A DNA stretch of 28,207 nt from Candidatus Fermentithermobacillaceae bacterium (GCA_012842105.1 DUTL01000180.1:1-28207); one strand, 5' to 3'. Numbered from the stretch's first letter, positions 1-7,162 are shown. Notes: a model not told the origin generated them from the sequence alone. Made by a program: numbers and translations.

Positions 1-1
1 C

Positions 2-424
2 CCGTCCAAAACCGTACCCCAGGGGATTTCTGCGCTGCTTTCTTTGAACCTAAACGAAAGCATGAAAGAGAATCTCAAGAAGGCAGGCAAGGCAGTGCGC
101 AGTGTCAAGACCGGAGAGGTGACTTTTGCGGCCAGGAACGGTAAATTCGGAAAACACGTAATGCGCGAGGGAGATATTATCGGCCTGGTAGACGGCAAGG
201 TGGAAGCGGTAGGGCAGGACTCCGGAGAAGTGCTGGAAAAAATAGTCGCTAGAATGGTAGGCAAGAATGACGCTGTGGTGACGGTGTATTATGGGCAAGA
301 CATTGATACATCAGTAGCTGAAAGCTTGCCTGGCATGCTGGAAAGCCATCTCGCCGGCGATTGTGAGATTGAGGTTTATCGCGGCGGCCAGCCCTTATAT
401 TATTACATCGTGTCAGTGGAATAA
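2..424 (+). CDS. fakA: FakA/YloV (DAK2-domain fatty acid kinase), C-terminal fragment
   Basis: The reading frame is open from the first bases of the window, so this is the 3' end of a longer gene. The visible ~140 residues begin with a PQGISALLSLN segment and then GKAVRSVKTGEVTFAARN, which is the pattern of the C-terminal domain of the DAK2-fusion family (YloV in B. subtilis, FakA in S. aureus). FakA phosphorylates fatty acids held by a FakB (DegV-family) protein, and the acyl-phosphate enters phospholipid synthesis through PlsX/PlsY. The kinase domain itself lies outside the window. A TTG at 44 is only an internal codon, not the start. The stop codon overlaps the recG start by one base, so the two are translationally coupled; yloV lies a little upstream of recG in B. 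subtilis too, with the sdaA genes between them, and here those are absent. A DegV protein sits at 11539. Confidence 0.85.
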   Translation, partial: PSKTVPQGISALLSLNLNESMKENLKKAGKAVRSVKTGEVTFAARNGKFGKHVMREGDIIGLVDGKVEAVGQDSGEVLEKIVARMVGKNDAVVTVYYGQDIDTSVAESLPGMLESHLAGDCEIEVYRGGQPLYYYIVSVE

Positions 425-2487
425 TGTCACGGCGCCTGTCTCTGCAAGATGATGTAAGGTACGTAAAAGGTGTGGGCCCCAAAAGGGCAAAGGTGCTCGA
501 ATCTTTGGGAGTCAAGACTGTACAGGAATTGCTTGACTATATACCTTTCAGGATCGACGATTTTTCCCGGGTTCGGAGACTGAAGCACCTGGAACCGGGA
601 GAAAAGGTGACAATAGCGGGCAAGGTGATCTCGGTTACAGTCATTCCCAGTATTCGAGGACGGGCTTTGCGCGTTGGCGTATCAGACGGAACCGGGACTT
701 GCTACCTTATGTGGTACAACATGCTGTATCTTTCAAGACGATTTTACCCGGGGCTTCAGATTGTGGCTTCCGGAAAAGTTGAATGGCGCCGCCAGAGTTG
801 GGAAATTGCACATCCACTATGGGAAGAAACCGGAGATATGCCTGCAGAAGGGTTTATTGTGCCAATCTACCACAGCAAAGCAAGCCTTAACTCTTCAATG
901 ATTTCCAGGATCGTCCTTCAGGCTTTGAGCACTTATGGCCATCTGATACACGAGAGCTTGCCCGTCGATATTGCCGGCAGGCACGGGCTACTAAATCAGA
1001 AGCAGGCCTATGCCGGCATTCACTGTCCTTCCGATGCTGAAATGTGGGAGAAGGCCAGGAGAACATTTGCTTTTAGGGAAATCTTCTTTCTGCAGTTCGC
1101 ATTGCTTCTGATGAGAAGCCAGAACCAGAGCGCGAAACCGGTGACGCCATACAGGCAGTTTGGCCTGCCTCAAGCATTCGTTGATGGCTTGCCTTTTGAG
1201 CCTACAGAAGCTCAAGAGCGGGCCATACAAGAAGTCCGGGAGGATCTATCCTCGGGAAAAACCATGAACCGCCTGATCCAAGGAGATGTTGGAAGCGGAA
1301 AGACCGTGGTAGCCATTTGGTCCCTTTTGGCAGCAGTTGACAATGGATATCAAGGTGCGTTGCTTGCGCCGACTGAAGTCCTGGCAAGGCAGCACATGCA
1401 GACAGTAAAAGAACTTGCAGGAGATATGGTTAGAACCGGATTTCTATCGGGAAGTCAAAGCGCACAGGATAAGCGGCTGTCTCTTAGGCTGCTTGCTGAG
1501 GGTTCAATCGACATACTGATTGGCACCCATGCCATGATAGAACCTGATGTAAAGTGGGCGCGGCTTGGGTTGGTGGTAACCGACGAACAACACAGATTTG
1601 GCGTGAAACAGCGCTTAAGCCTTTCCTATGATACTTTTGCACCTCACATGCTTGTGATGAGCGCTACTCCAATACCAAGATCCCTGGCCCTTACCCTTTT
1701 CGGGGACCTGGATCTGTCTATGATAGATGAACTGCCCTACGGCAGAAAACCGGTACATACACAGGTACTTGAAGAGCGTTTGAGGGGCCTGGCTTACGGA
1801 AGGGTGAAGAAGGAAGTGGCCATGGGTTACCAGGCCTACGTGGTCTGTCCTCTGATACGAGAAGGGAAATCCGGGCGGAAATCTGCCCAGCAAGTGTTCA
1901 GAGAACTTAAGGCGGGTTACCTGAAGGATGTTAAAATAGGGCTTGCTCATGGGGATATGCCCAGGGACAAGCTTGCCAAAGAAATGCAGGATTTTGCTGA
2001 GGGCAAGACACAAGTGTTGGTAGCTACTACAGTTATTGAAGTTGGCGTTGATGTTAAGAACGCCAGTTGCATTGTGATTGAAGGCGCTGAGTCTTTCGGG
2101 CTGGCGACCTTGCACCAGCTCAGGGGCCGGGTTGGAAGGGGACATAAGCAGTCATACTGTTTTATGATTCCCTCGGGGGAATCCGGCGATTCTCCGGCAA
2201 GGCTCAAAGCCCTTGAAAGCATACACGACGGTTTCTCAGTTGCAGAACTGGATCTCCGCCAGAGAGGCCCTGGGCAGTTCTTCGGCTTGAGGCAACACGG
2301 GTTAAGCGATATCAACATAGAAGATCTGGGGGTCACTGAAGAAACCTTATATGCAGCCAGGCAAGAAGCGAAGAACCTTGTCAAGGCAGTTGAAAAAAGC
2401 AAGCAAGCACCGCCCGAATTGTCACCGCTGTTTGGCCAAATCAATCAAAGGTTTGGAAACCTGCTAAGGCATGCACGGTCGAGATAA
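424..2487 (+). CDS. recG: ATP-dependent DNA helicase RecG
   Basis: RecG remodels stalled replication forks and branch-migrates Holliday junctions. The 687 residues match the usual family length. The N-terminal wedge/OB region (about 1-180) carries the VKGVGPKRAKVLESLGV helix-hairpin-helix signature. The superfamily 2 helicase core follows: Walker A GDVGSGKT at 287-294, the TEVLA motif Ib, DEQHRFG at about 387-393 (motif II, with the RecG-type DEQH box), MSATPIPRSLALT (motif III), TTVIEVGVDV (motif V) and QLRGRVGRG (motif VI). The C-terminal RQRGPGQFFGLRQHG segment is also typical of RecG. The ATG overlaps the preceding stop codon (ATAATG), so expression is coupled to fakA. No convincing intrinsic terminator follows the gene. 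Confidence 0.97.
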   Translation: MSRRLSLQDDVRYVKGVGPKRAKVLESLGVKTVQELLDYIPFRIDDFSRVRRLKHLEPGEKVTIAGKVISVTVIPSIRGRALRVGVSDGTGTCYLMWYNMLYLSRRFYPGLQIVASGKVEWRRQSWEIAHPLWEETGDMPAEGFIVPIYHSKASLNSSMISRIVLQALSTYGHLIHESLPVDIAGRHGLLNQKQAYAGIHCPSDAEMWEKARRTFAFREIFFLQFALLLMRSQNQSAKPVTPYRQFGLPQAFVDGLPFEPTEAQERAIQEVREDLSSGKTMNRLIQGDVGSGKTVVAIWSLLAAVDNGYQGALLAPTEVLARQHMQTVKELAGDMVRTGFLSGSQSAQDKRLSLRLLAEGSIDILIGTHAMIEPDVKWARLGLVVTDEQHRFGVKQRLSLSYDTFAPHMLVMSATPIPRSLALTLFGDLDLSMIDELPYGRKPVHTQVLEERLRGLAYGRVKKEVAMGYQAYVVCPLIREGKSGRKSAQQVFRELKAGYLKDVKIGLAHGDMPRDKLAKEMQDFAEGKTQVLVATTVIEVGVDVKNASCIVIEGAESFGLATLHQLRGRVGRGHKQSYCFMIPSGESGDSPARLKALESIHDGFSVAELDLRQRGPGQFFGLRQHGLSDINIEDLGVTEETLYAARQEAKNLVKAVEKSKQAPPELSPLFGQINQRFGNLLRHARSR

Positions 2488-2704
2488 TTAGCTTACCCTT
2501 TGAATGCCTGATTAACCCCATCTGGTAAAAATAATTTTTCAATTTTGAAAAGTTATGTCATCTTAAGATCTATTTGTATTTCCACAGTTAGAGATACCTT
2601 TCTACTCACGAGTTCAAGTTTACTTAACCTGTTACGCCATAACATACCAGCATATAAGAGTTACAGGTGAACATAATAAATCATGAAAAGGAGGTGAGCA
2701 GTGA
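2488..2704 (+). other. recG-SASP intergenic region
   Basis: This AT-rich stretch of about 217 bases contains no open frame of note. Its downstream end holds the sigma-G-type promoter described separately and a strong ribosome binding site (AAAAGGAGGTGA, 2686-2697) for the SASP gene. An imperfect AT-only dyad near 2536-2551 is too weak to be called a terminator. Confidence 0.6.
2650..2678 (+). promoter_or_regulatory. sigma-G promoter of the SASP gene
   Basis: The sequence reads GCATA (2650-2654), 17 bases, CATAATA (2672-2678). The B. subtilis sigma-G consensus is GHATR, 17-18 bases, CATWHTA; every defined position matches. The transcript would start around 2685, just ahead of the ribosome binding site. 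SASP genes are the classical late-forespore sigma-G targets, so the match fits the gene it precedes. Inferred from sequence only. Confidence 0.8.
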
Positions 2705-2950
2705 ATGGGTTCAGGACAGCGTAGAAACATCGCAGTGGTACCACAGGCCCGGCCCGCGTTGGATGCCTTTAGGAATGAAGTAGCCAACGAATTGGGAATT
2801 CAGCCTCCTGGTGATTACTGGGGAGATATCCCATCCAGGACTTGTGGGGCAGTTGGTGGCCACATGGTAAGGCGAATGATAGAGTTTGCCCAGCATAACC
2901 TCGCTCAGGGAAGATTCCCAGCAGGTGCGCAGCAACCGAAACTTCAGTAA
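2705..2950 (+). CDS. Alpha/beta-type small acid-soluble spore protein (SASP)
   Basis: SASPs coat and protect DNA in the dormant spore and are degraded by GPR on germination. The 81-residue protein has the family layout: VVPQARPALDAFRNEVANELG in the first half, with the GPR-type cleavage region around NEVANE, and the DNA-binding C-terminal half with CGAVGGHMVRRMIEFAQ, matching the family's GxVGGxMVkRmIe block. The ATG at 2705 is used because an in-frame stop lies just upstream at 2702; the nearby GTG at 2701 is out of frame. A strong Shine-Dalgarno is at 2686-2697. It has its own sigma-G promoter and converges on gpr, which encodes the protease that destroys it. A cysteine within the conserved block (SRTCGAVGG) differs from Bacillus SASPs. 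Confidence 0.92.
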   Translation: MGSGQRRNIAVVPQARPALDAFRNEVANELGIQPPGDYWGDIPSRTCGAVGGHMVRRMIEFAQHNLAQGRFPAGAQQPKLQ

Positions 2951-2982
2951 ACAATTGAATAGCAGGTAGGGAGATAAACGTT

Positions 2983-3007
2983 GGGGCAACCTGATAGGTT
3001 GCCCCTT
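2983..3007 (+). terminator. Hairpin between convergent SASP and gpr genes
   Basis: A perfect 10-bp stem, GGGGCAACCT (2983-2992) with AGGTTGCCCC (2996-3005), closes a three-base loop. It lies between the 3' ends of two convergent genes and can serve both directions. The U-tract is weak on both strands (TTCTGGAATTT on the plus strand), so termination efficiency is uncertain. Confidence 0.65.
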
Positions 3008-3014
3008 CTGGAAT

Positions 3015-3950
3015 TTACTGCAAATAGTCTAGCATTTCATCTTCACTTATAGCCGGCTGGGATGCTTTGTTAATGGCGCTTGCCAGTAGCTTGGACATTT
3101 CCAAAATTTGCATATCTACATCCTTATGAGTTACAAGCAGATCCATTAAGTCTTCGGACAGAAACTCTTGCACTGAACCAAGAGTCGGCCTGGCATGTGG
3201 GTTGAACTTGGAAAAATAGTCTGTAAGAACGTCAATGGCGATTGAAGCGCCTGATACAACTGTGGGAACCCCAATTGCAACCACAGGCACTCCCAAACTC
3301 TCGCGGTTCAGGCCAGGCCGTTTGTTTCCTACCCCTGAACCCGGTTGTATGCCTGTATCCGCGATCTGGATGGTTGAAAACAACCTCGAAGGTGACCGCG
3401 CTGCAAGGGCGTCTACTGTGATTATGAGTTCGGGCTTAATCTGGTCCGCAATGCCCTTTACGATATCCACTGTTTCCATCCCGGTTATCCCTAATACACC
3501 GGGAGACACTGCAGCAACAGGATACAAACGTTGGCCCAGATCCTGAGAAATATACTCTCTGATATGCCGTGTAACCATAAGTTGAGAGACCACCCGAGGC
3601 CCAAGCGCGTCGGGGGTTGCCTGCCAGTTTCCCAGGCCCACTATGAGCACGTCATTTTGCTTTGGAAGCCCTGCCAGTTCTGAAAGTTCCCTGGCTATTA
3701 TTTGAGCTACGTTCTTGAGGAGTGTTCTGTTTCTGTATTTCAACTCGGGGCATTCAAGGGTGAAGTACCGGCCCGGCGGTTTGCCAACCTGGTTTGCTGC
3801 ATACGGAGTAGATACTTGTACCCTGGTAATCTCTATTCCGTTTATGTGTTCCTGAGAGCTTTCGAGCCCTGGGACTTCACCTGTCCGTTCCCTTACCATG
3901 GCTGCACGTTCTACGGCAAGATCGGTCCTATCCCAATTTGACCAACGCAT
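3015..3950 (-). CDS. gpr: GPR, germination (SASP) endoprotease, family A25
   Basis: GPR is made in the forespore as a zymogen, self-cleaves its N-terminus and degrades SASPs in the first minutes of germination. About 311 residues. The N-terminal WDRTDLAVE is the hallmark propeptide/processing region. The ATPDALGP and TVDALAARS segments carry two aspartates 66 residues apart, the same spacing as the essential D127/D193 pair of the B. megaterium enzyme. IADTGIQPGSGVGN and VPVVAIGVPTVV are further family blocks. The ATG at 3950 is preferred because AGGTG lies seven bases upstream; a GTG at 3959 and ATG at 3956 are in frame but lack a spaced Shine-Dalgarno. It converges with its likely substrate gene. 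I could not find a convincing sigma-F or sigma-G promoter upstream. Confidence 0.95.
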   Translation of the reverse strand: MRWSNWDRTDLAVERAAMVRERTGEVPGLESSQEHINGIEITRVQVSTPYAANQVGKPPGRYFTLECPELKYRNRTLLKNVAQIIARELSELAGLPKQNDVLIVGLGNWQATPDALGPRVVSQLMVTRHIREYISQDLGQRLYPVAAVSPGVLGITGMETVDIVKGIADQIKPELIITVDALAARSPSRLFSTIQIADTGIQPGSGVGNKRPGLNRESLGVPVVAIGVPTVVSGASIAIDVLTDYFSKFNPHARPTLGSVQEFLSEDLMDLLVTHKDVDMQILEMSKLLASAINKASQPAISEDEMLDYLQ

Positions 3951-3973
3951 CGTCATCACCTATCTGCTGAGAT

Positions 3974-3999
3974 TTGATTTTATATCCTAGTGCTATACT
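3974..3999 (+). promoter_or_regulatory. Candidate extended -10 promoter for the DMT gene
   Basis: TGCTATACT (3991-3999) fits the extended -10 form TGnTATAAT with one mismatch. A TTGATT at 3974-3979 is a possible -35, but the spacer is only 14 bases, so recognition would rest mainly on the extended -10. It points towards the gene at 4078. Confidence 0.4.
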
Positions 4000-4077
4000 A
4001 CCCAGGGAATAACAAGGTCTATGTAAGGTCGCTGCAAAACAACGCTGCTGGAAAACAAACGGCTTGGAGGTGGTAGA

Positions 4078-4518
4078 TTGAAAATTTTGCCTCTGATCAT
4101 TGCAGGACTTGCAGGCGGGTCCATGGCGCTTCAGGGAGTTCTAAATTCCATTCTTGGCCAGAAAATAGGCGAGATAGAAGCTACGTTTATTGTTCACGCC
4201 ATAGCTACGGCACTGCTTGGAATTATCCTTGTCTCAGGAATCACCCATGGAAACATTGGAAACATCGGTTCCACGCCTTGGTTTGGGTTTCTTGGCGGCC
4301 CTTTAAGTGTTATTATCGTATGGGGAGTGCTTACCAGTATTGGTAAGGTGGGTGCTGCTCCGGCAACCACTGCCATACTCTCTGTACAGATTCTCACTGC
4401 ACTGGCTCTTGATTACTTTGGAGTTACAGGCCAGAAGGCGCACATAGGCAGAGCTAGAATAGTAGGGGCTCTGGTGTTTGTGGCAGGAGCTTATCTCTTA
4501 CTCAGGGAACAGACATAA
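4078..4518 (+). CDS. Small DMT-superfamily membrane protein, YdcZ/DUF606 type
   Basis: A 146-residue hydrophobic protein with about five predicted membrane segments (roughly residues 3-23, 35-53, 68-88, 94-114, 127-143). The N-terminal GLAGGSMALQGVLNSILGQKIG and the later GGPLSVIIVWGV and APATTAILSVQIL resemble the YdcZ (DUF606) half-size members of the drug/metabolite transporter superfamily, whose proteins are usually 140-150 residues. The substrate is unknown. The start is TTG at 4078 with a strong GGAGGTG eight bases upstream. It is divergent from gpr and is followed by an intergenic region that carries no plus-strand terminator. I see no link in sequence to its sporulation neighbours. 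Confidence 0.75.
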   Translation: MKILPLIIAGLAGGSMALQGVLNSILGQKIGEIEATFIVHAIATALLGIILVSGITHGNIGNIGSTPWFGFLGGPLSVIIVWGVLTSIGKVGAAPATTAILSVQILTALALDYFGVTGQKAHIGRARIVGALVFVAGAYLLLREQT

Positions 4519-4562
4519 GTTAAATTGTGCAAGCGGTTAGAGTTGGCATCAGGAGGTAGGTT

Positions 4563-4598
4563 TTAAAAAAATGCCGCTTCATTTTCGGAAGCGGCATT
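4563..4598 (-). terminator. Intrinsic terminator of the candidate sRNA
   Basis: AATGCCGCTTC (4570-4580) and GAAGCGGCATT (4588-4598) form a perfect 11-bp stem around a seven-base loop. On the minus strand the stem runs straight into seven consecutive Ts (4571-4565); on the plus strand it is followed by GGGAGAGG, with no U-tract. The terminator therefore acts on minus-strand transcription, although no minus-strand protein gene lies upstream. Confidence 0.85.
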
Positions 4599-4662
4599 GG
4601 GAGAGGAGAAACCGGAGGAAGAGCCTGTAAGGGGCAATCTCTCGACTGCGCCCTGACTCTCC
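4564..4662 (-). ncRNA. Candidate forespore small RNA, CsfG-like
   Basis: Read on the minus strand, this 99-nt stretch begins at GGAGAG (4662-4657), which pairs with CTCTCC (4605-4600). Inside is a nine-pair hairpin with one bulged C closed by a GAGA (GNRA) tetraloop (about 4653-4631). A pyrimidine-rich, apparently unpaired tract follows (CUCUUCCUCC then UUUCUCC), and the RNA ends in a perfect 11-bp intrinsic terminator with a U-tract. A sigma-F/sigma-G-like promoter lies immediately upstream. From memory, the B. subtilis sporulation RNA CsfG is encoded beside ylbH-coaD-ylbJ, is made by sigma-F and sigma-G, and is a ~120-nt RNA conserved in spore formers; here the RNA lies next to coaD with ylbJ close by. 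The identity is an inference; the transcription unit itself is well supported by sequence. Confidence 0.6.
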
Positions 4663-4667
4663 TTAGG

Positions 4668-4697
4668 TACTATGGACAAAATATTTCCGAATTATAC
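4668..4697 (-). promoter_or_regulatory. Sigma-F/sigma-G-like promoter of the candidate sRNA
   Basis: On the minus strand GTATA (4697-4693) is followed after 18 bases by CATAGTA (4674-4668), one mismatch from the sigma-G -10 consensus CATWHTA. The same -35 followed after 15 bases by GTCCATAGTA (4677-4668) also fits the sigma-F -10 pattern GGnnAnAnTr with one mismatch. Transcription would begin near 4662, exactly where the closing helix of the RNA starts. Confidence 0.6.
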
Positions 4698-4755
4698 ATT
4701 GATGAAGGGCCAAATCAGAGTTTCCGGCTTTACCGCAAGATAGGAGGTTTGTTTC

Positions 4756-5241
4756 TTGTTGGCTGCAGTATATCCTGGAAGTTTCGATCCAATAACCAAC
4801 GGGCATTTGGATATCATTAAACGGAGTTGCCGTTGTTTCGACAAATTGTATGTAGCCGTATTTGAAAACCAGGCCAAAGAACCTTTGTTTACCGTGGAGG
4901 AACGGGTAAGTATGATCAGCGAAGAGTGCCAGGATTTACCGAATGTTGAAGTTACGTCTTCCAGGGGCCTTCTGGTGGATTTTGCCAGGGTAAATGGAAT
5001 ACAGGTGCTGGTTAAAGGGTTAAGGGCGGTGTCTGACTTCGACTATGAGTTCAAAATGGCTTTGATGAACAAGAAACTTGCCCCTGAAATCGAAACGGTG
5101 TTTATGATGACATCGTTGCAGTATCTTTATCTTAGTTCAAGTTTGGTGAAAGAAGTGGCTGTATATGGCGGCTGTGTTAAGAGCCTGGTTCCTCCAAGGG
5201 TTGAACGGAAACTAGTAAGTAAATTGCACAAATCGGTATAG
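4756..5241 (+). CDS. coaD: Phosphopantetheine adenylyltransferase CoaD
   Basis: CoaD catalyses the fourth step of coenzyme A synthesis, joining 4'-phosphopantetheine and ATP to give dephospho-CoA. The 161-residue length is normal. AVYPGSFDPITNGHLDII holds the nucleotidyltransferase TxGH motif (residues 14-17). VLVKGLRAVSDFDYEF and MMTSLQYLYLSSSLVKEVA, with the SSSLVKE motif, are standard PPAT blocks. The start is TTG at 4756 (a second TTG follows at 4759), with TAGGAGGT ending eight bases upstream. In most Bacillota rsmD (ylbH) precedes coaD; here it is absent and the candidate sRNA and a DMT gene lie upstream. Confidence 0.96.
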   Translation: MLAAVYPGSFDPITNGHLDIIKRSCRCFDKLYVAVFENQAKEPLFTVEERVSMISEECQDLPNVEVTSSRGLLVDFARVNGIQVLVKGLRAVSDFDYEFKMALMNKKLAPEIETVFMMTSLQYLYLSSSLVKEVAVYGGCVKSLVPPRVERKLVSKLHKSV

Positions 5242-5282
5242 GATGGATTTATGTGACCAACACAATTTAGGGGGCTCAAATA

Positions 5283-5882
5283 ATGGATGTGCTGAATTTG
5301 CTGGACCGGCTTGATACATATCTTCAAGAATGTTCACGTTTACCTTTGGTTGGGAAGATAATTGTAGACGAAGATGAGGTATTTGACCTGATTGATACGC
5401 TTCAGGCTGCCGTTCCTCAGGAATTTGAACGTGCTAGCTGGGTTTTGAAAGAACGAGAACAGATACTCCAGGAAGCCCGGAAAGAGGCTCAGGAGATGAT
5501 CAGAGACGCTCAGGGCCAGATAGCGGCGCGGGCGTCTGAACATGTGATAGCCAGGGAAGCCAGGGTTCAAGCAGAGCAACTTGTGTCTCAAGCTCAATCA
5601 GTGGCAGGGGAAATACATCTCGGAGCCCGTGAGTATGCAGACGATTTAATGAAAACCGTTGAGGAACTGTTGTCGGAAATGCTTGAGAGAGTGAGAGACA
5701 ATCGACGGGAACTGGGCGTTCGTGAACCCCAGGGGCCTGATGCCCTGCAGTCAGGGCTTGACAATCAGGAATATGGGGAAGACGCGGAAGAGCCTGATGA
5801 CAAAGACAGATGGGATGACAACGGGGATGGCAACGAAGCCGCTTATCCCCGCAAGCCGCTATGGGACACAGGCAGAGGTTAG
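5283..5882 (+). CDS. Coiled-coil protein of the coaD-ylbJ neighbourhood, unknown function
   Basis: The 199-residue protein starts with DVLNLLDRLDTYLQECSRLPLVGKIIVDEDEVFDLIDTL, followed by a long charged helix (about residues 55-145) rich in E, Q, A and R with heptad character. It has no signal peptide or membrane segment. The last 50 residues are acidic, low complexity and probably disordered. Similar proteins encoded next to coaD in Clostridia are often labelled ATPase or ATP synthase subunit B because of the coiled coil; nothing here supports a role in ATP synthase. The ATG at 5283 has AGGGGG about eight bases upstream. The stop codon overlaps the 3' end of the convergent ylbJ by four bases. 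Function not recognised. Confidence 0.75.
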   Translation: MDVLNLLDRLDTYLQECSRLPLVGKIIVDEDEVFDLIDTLQAAVPQEFERASWVLKEREQILQEARKEAQEMIRDAQGQIAARASEHVIAREARVQAEQLVSQAQSVAGEIHLGAREYADDLMKTVEELLSEMLERVRDNRRELGVREPQGPDALQSGLDNQEYGEDAEEPDDKDRWDDNGDGNEAAYPRKPLWDTGRG

Positions 5883-7162
5883 TGTTTCCGGTATTTGCTC
5901 AAAGTGTGTTTCAGAGTATGGCCGGCACCAAAAGCCAGTGACGTTAAGAACATAACCACAACCCATGACAGGCATGTTTTGGTAGCAGCTCCAAGGCTGT
6001 GGAACCAGGTTGCCGTGCCGTGCACCGGTTCAAACGCCGGCAGTGCCCATTTGTGCTCATTGAACTTCATGAGCAGTACAGTGTATGCCCCGGCGAAGAC
6101 TGATTGGCCTAACCTGGCAATGGAGTAGGGCCAGATTGACAGGCCTGACGGTTGTATTACCGCAGCTACTTGAGCATGAACGGACAATCCGCTCCACGCG
6201 ATTATTCCGCCACATACTGCCACTTTGGCGATTAGGGGAGCATCTGCTTGGCTGGCAAGGGAAGTGGCGATGGTTATCTCAAAAAGGCCGCTTACAACTG
6301 ATTGGTGCAAGGCTTTAGGCAATAGGGCCTCAGGCAGGGCTTTGGAGAGAATCAGTGAAAGATACCCGGTGGCCCTGAGCAGGGTAAGTATTTCGAATAT
6401 CACTGAGAAAAGCACAATGAAGCCAAGGATTAGCAAGAGAGTGTCAAGGGAACGTTTGACGGCTTCCCCGAGGAGCTCTCCGAAAGCTTTGCCAGATTCC
6501 TGCTGCGCCTTTCGCATGGCCCGAAACGCCCTCGCAAACATCGAACCAGGTTCGTCGCGTTTCGGCGGCGGGCTTTGGTCTTTTCCCATGCGCCAGAACC
6601 GCATAGCTAACCCCACGGTTAGGGCGGACAGGTAATGCGCTGATATTATTATTGCAGCAATGTCTGTTCTTTTGAACATTCCAACTGCAACAGCGCCTGT
6701 CATGAATAGGGGATCTGATGTATTGCAGAAGCACATAAGTCTTTCAGCTTCAGTCTTGGTTGCCAGGTTGTCGTCTTTGAGCCTGGCAGAAAGCGCTGCG
6801 CCAAGAGGATACCCTGAAGCTATTCCCATGGCCAATGCAAAGGCGCCGGTGCCGGGAACATTGAACAAAGGCCTCATGAGCGGTTCCATTAAGACCCCCA
6901 CGAAGTGGACCACACCCATTCCCATTAGGAGCTCAGCGGCGATGAAAAAGGGCAAGAGCGCCGGCAAGACTACATTCCACCAGACAGCCAAGCCTCTTTC
7001 AGCCGCTTTGAAAGAAGGCTCAGGAAAGAGTATCATAGAAGCTGCAATCAATACTACCATAAGAGCGGGAATAAGAGAGATGAGGGCGTCTTTTCGCGAT
7101 TTCCATAGTGTGATGCAACCAAGCAAAGCGATAGCTAGGGTGATTGCAAGGTAACCGTTCAT
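5879..7162 (-). CDS. ylbJ: Sporulation integral membrane protein YlbJ
   Basis: YlbJ belongs to the nucleoside-recognition/Gate-domain membrane proteins; in B. subtilis it is made in the mother cell and needed for normal spore formation, its transported ligand being unknown. The 427 residues contain about nine to ten membrane segments. The diagnostic blocks are WWNVVLPALLPFFIAAELLMG (about 61-81), VHFVGVLMEPLMRPLFNVPG, ASGYPLGAALSARL, CFCNTSDPLFMTGAVAVGMF and, in the C-terminal Gate half, GGIIAWSGLSVHAQVAAVI. The ATG at 7162 has AAGGAGGC about nine bases upstream. It overlaps the convergent coiled-coil gene by four bases and is divergent from the YlbL-like protease. This ylbJ-ylbL adjacency is like that of B. 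subtilis. Confidence 0.93.
   Translation of the reverse strand: MNGYLAITLAIALLGCITLWKSRKDALISLIPALMVVLIAASMILFPEPSFKAAERGLAVWWNVVLPALLPFFIAAELLMGMGVVHFVGVLMEPLMRPLFNVPGTGAFALAMGIASGYPLGAALSARLKDDNLATKTEAERLMCFCNTSDPLFMTGAVAVGMFKRTDIAAIIISAHYLSALTVGLAMRFWRMGKDQSPPPKRDEPGSMFARAFRAMRKAQQESGKAFGELLGEAVKRSLDTLLLILGFIVLFSVIFEILTLLRATGYLSLILSKALPEALLPKALHQSVVSGLFEITIATSLASQADAPLIAKVAVCGGIIAWSGLSVHAQVAAVIQPSGLSIWPYSIARLGQSVFAGAYTVLLMKFNEHKWALPAFEPVHGTATWFHSLGAATKTCLSWVVVMFLTSLAFGAGHTLKHTLSKYRKH

Noticed and set aside
1615..2444. Long antisense frames within recG (176 and 165 codons)
   Set aside because: They are reverse-frame shadows of a gene with full helicase motifs and show no family features or ribosome binding sites.
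2536..2551. Terminator after recG
   Set aside because: TTTTC/GAAAA is a short AT-only dyad with no following U-tract.
4570..4662. Plus-strand riboswitch or leader controlling coaD
   Set aside because: The stem at 4570-4598 has its T-run only on the minus strand, the inner hairpin has a GNRA loop only on the minus strand, and the sequence matches no riboswitch consensus I know (glycine, THF, SAM, FMN, fluoride considered). A weak likeness to the SRP RNA tip was also dismissed.
6225..7154. Plus-strand frames over ylbJ
   Set aside because: Compositionally biased shadows of the ylbJ coding strand; the minus-strand frame carries all conserved YlbJ blocks.
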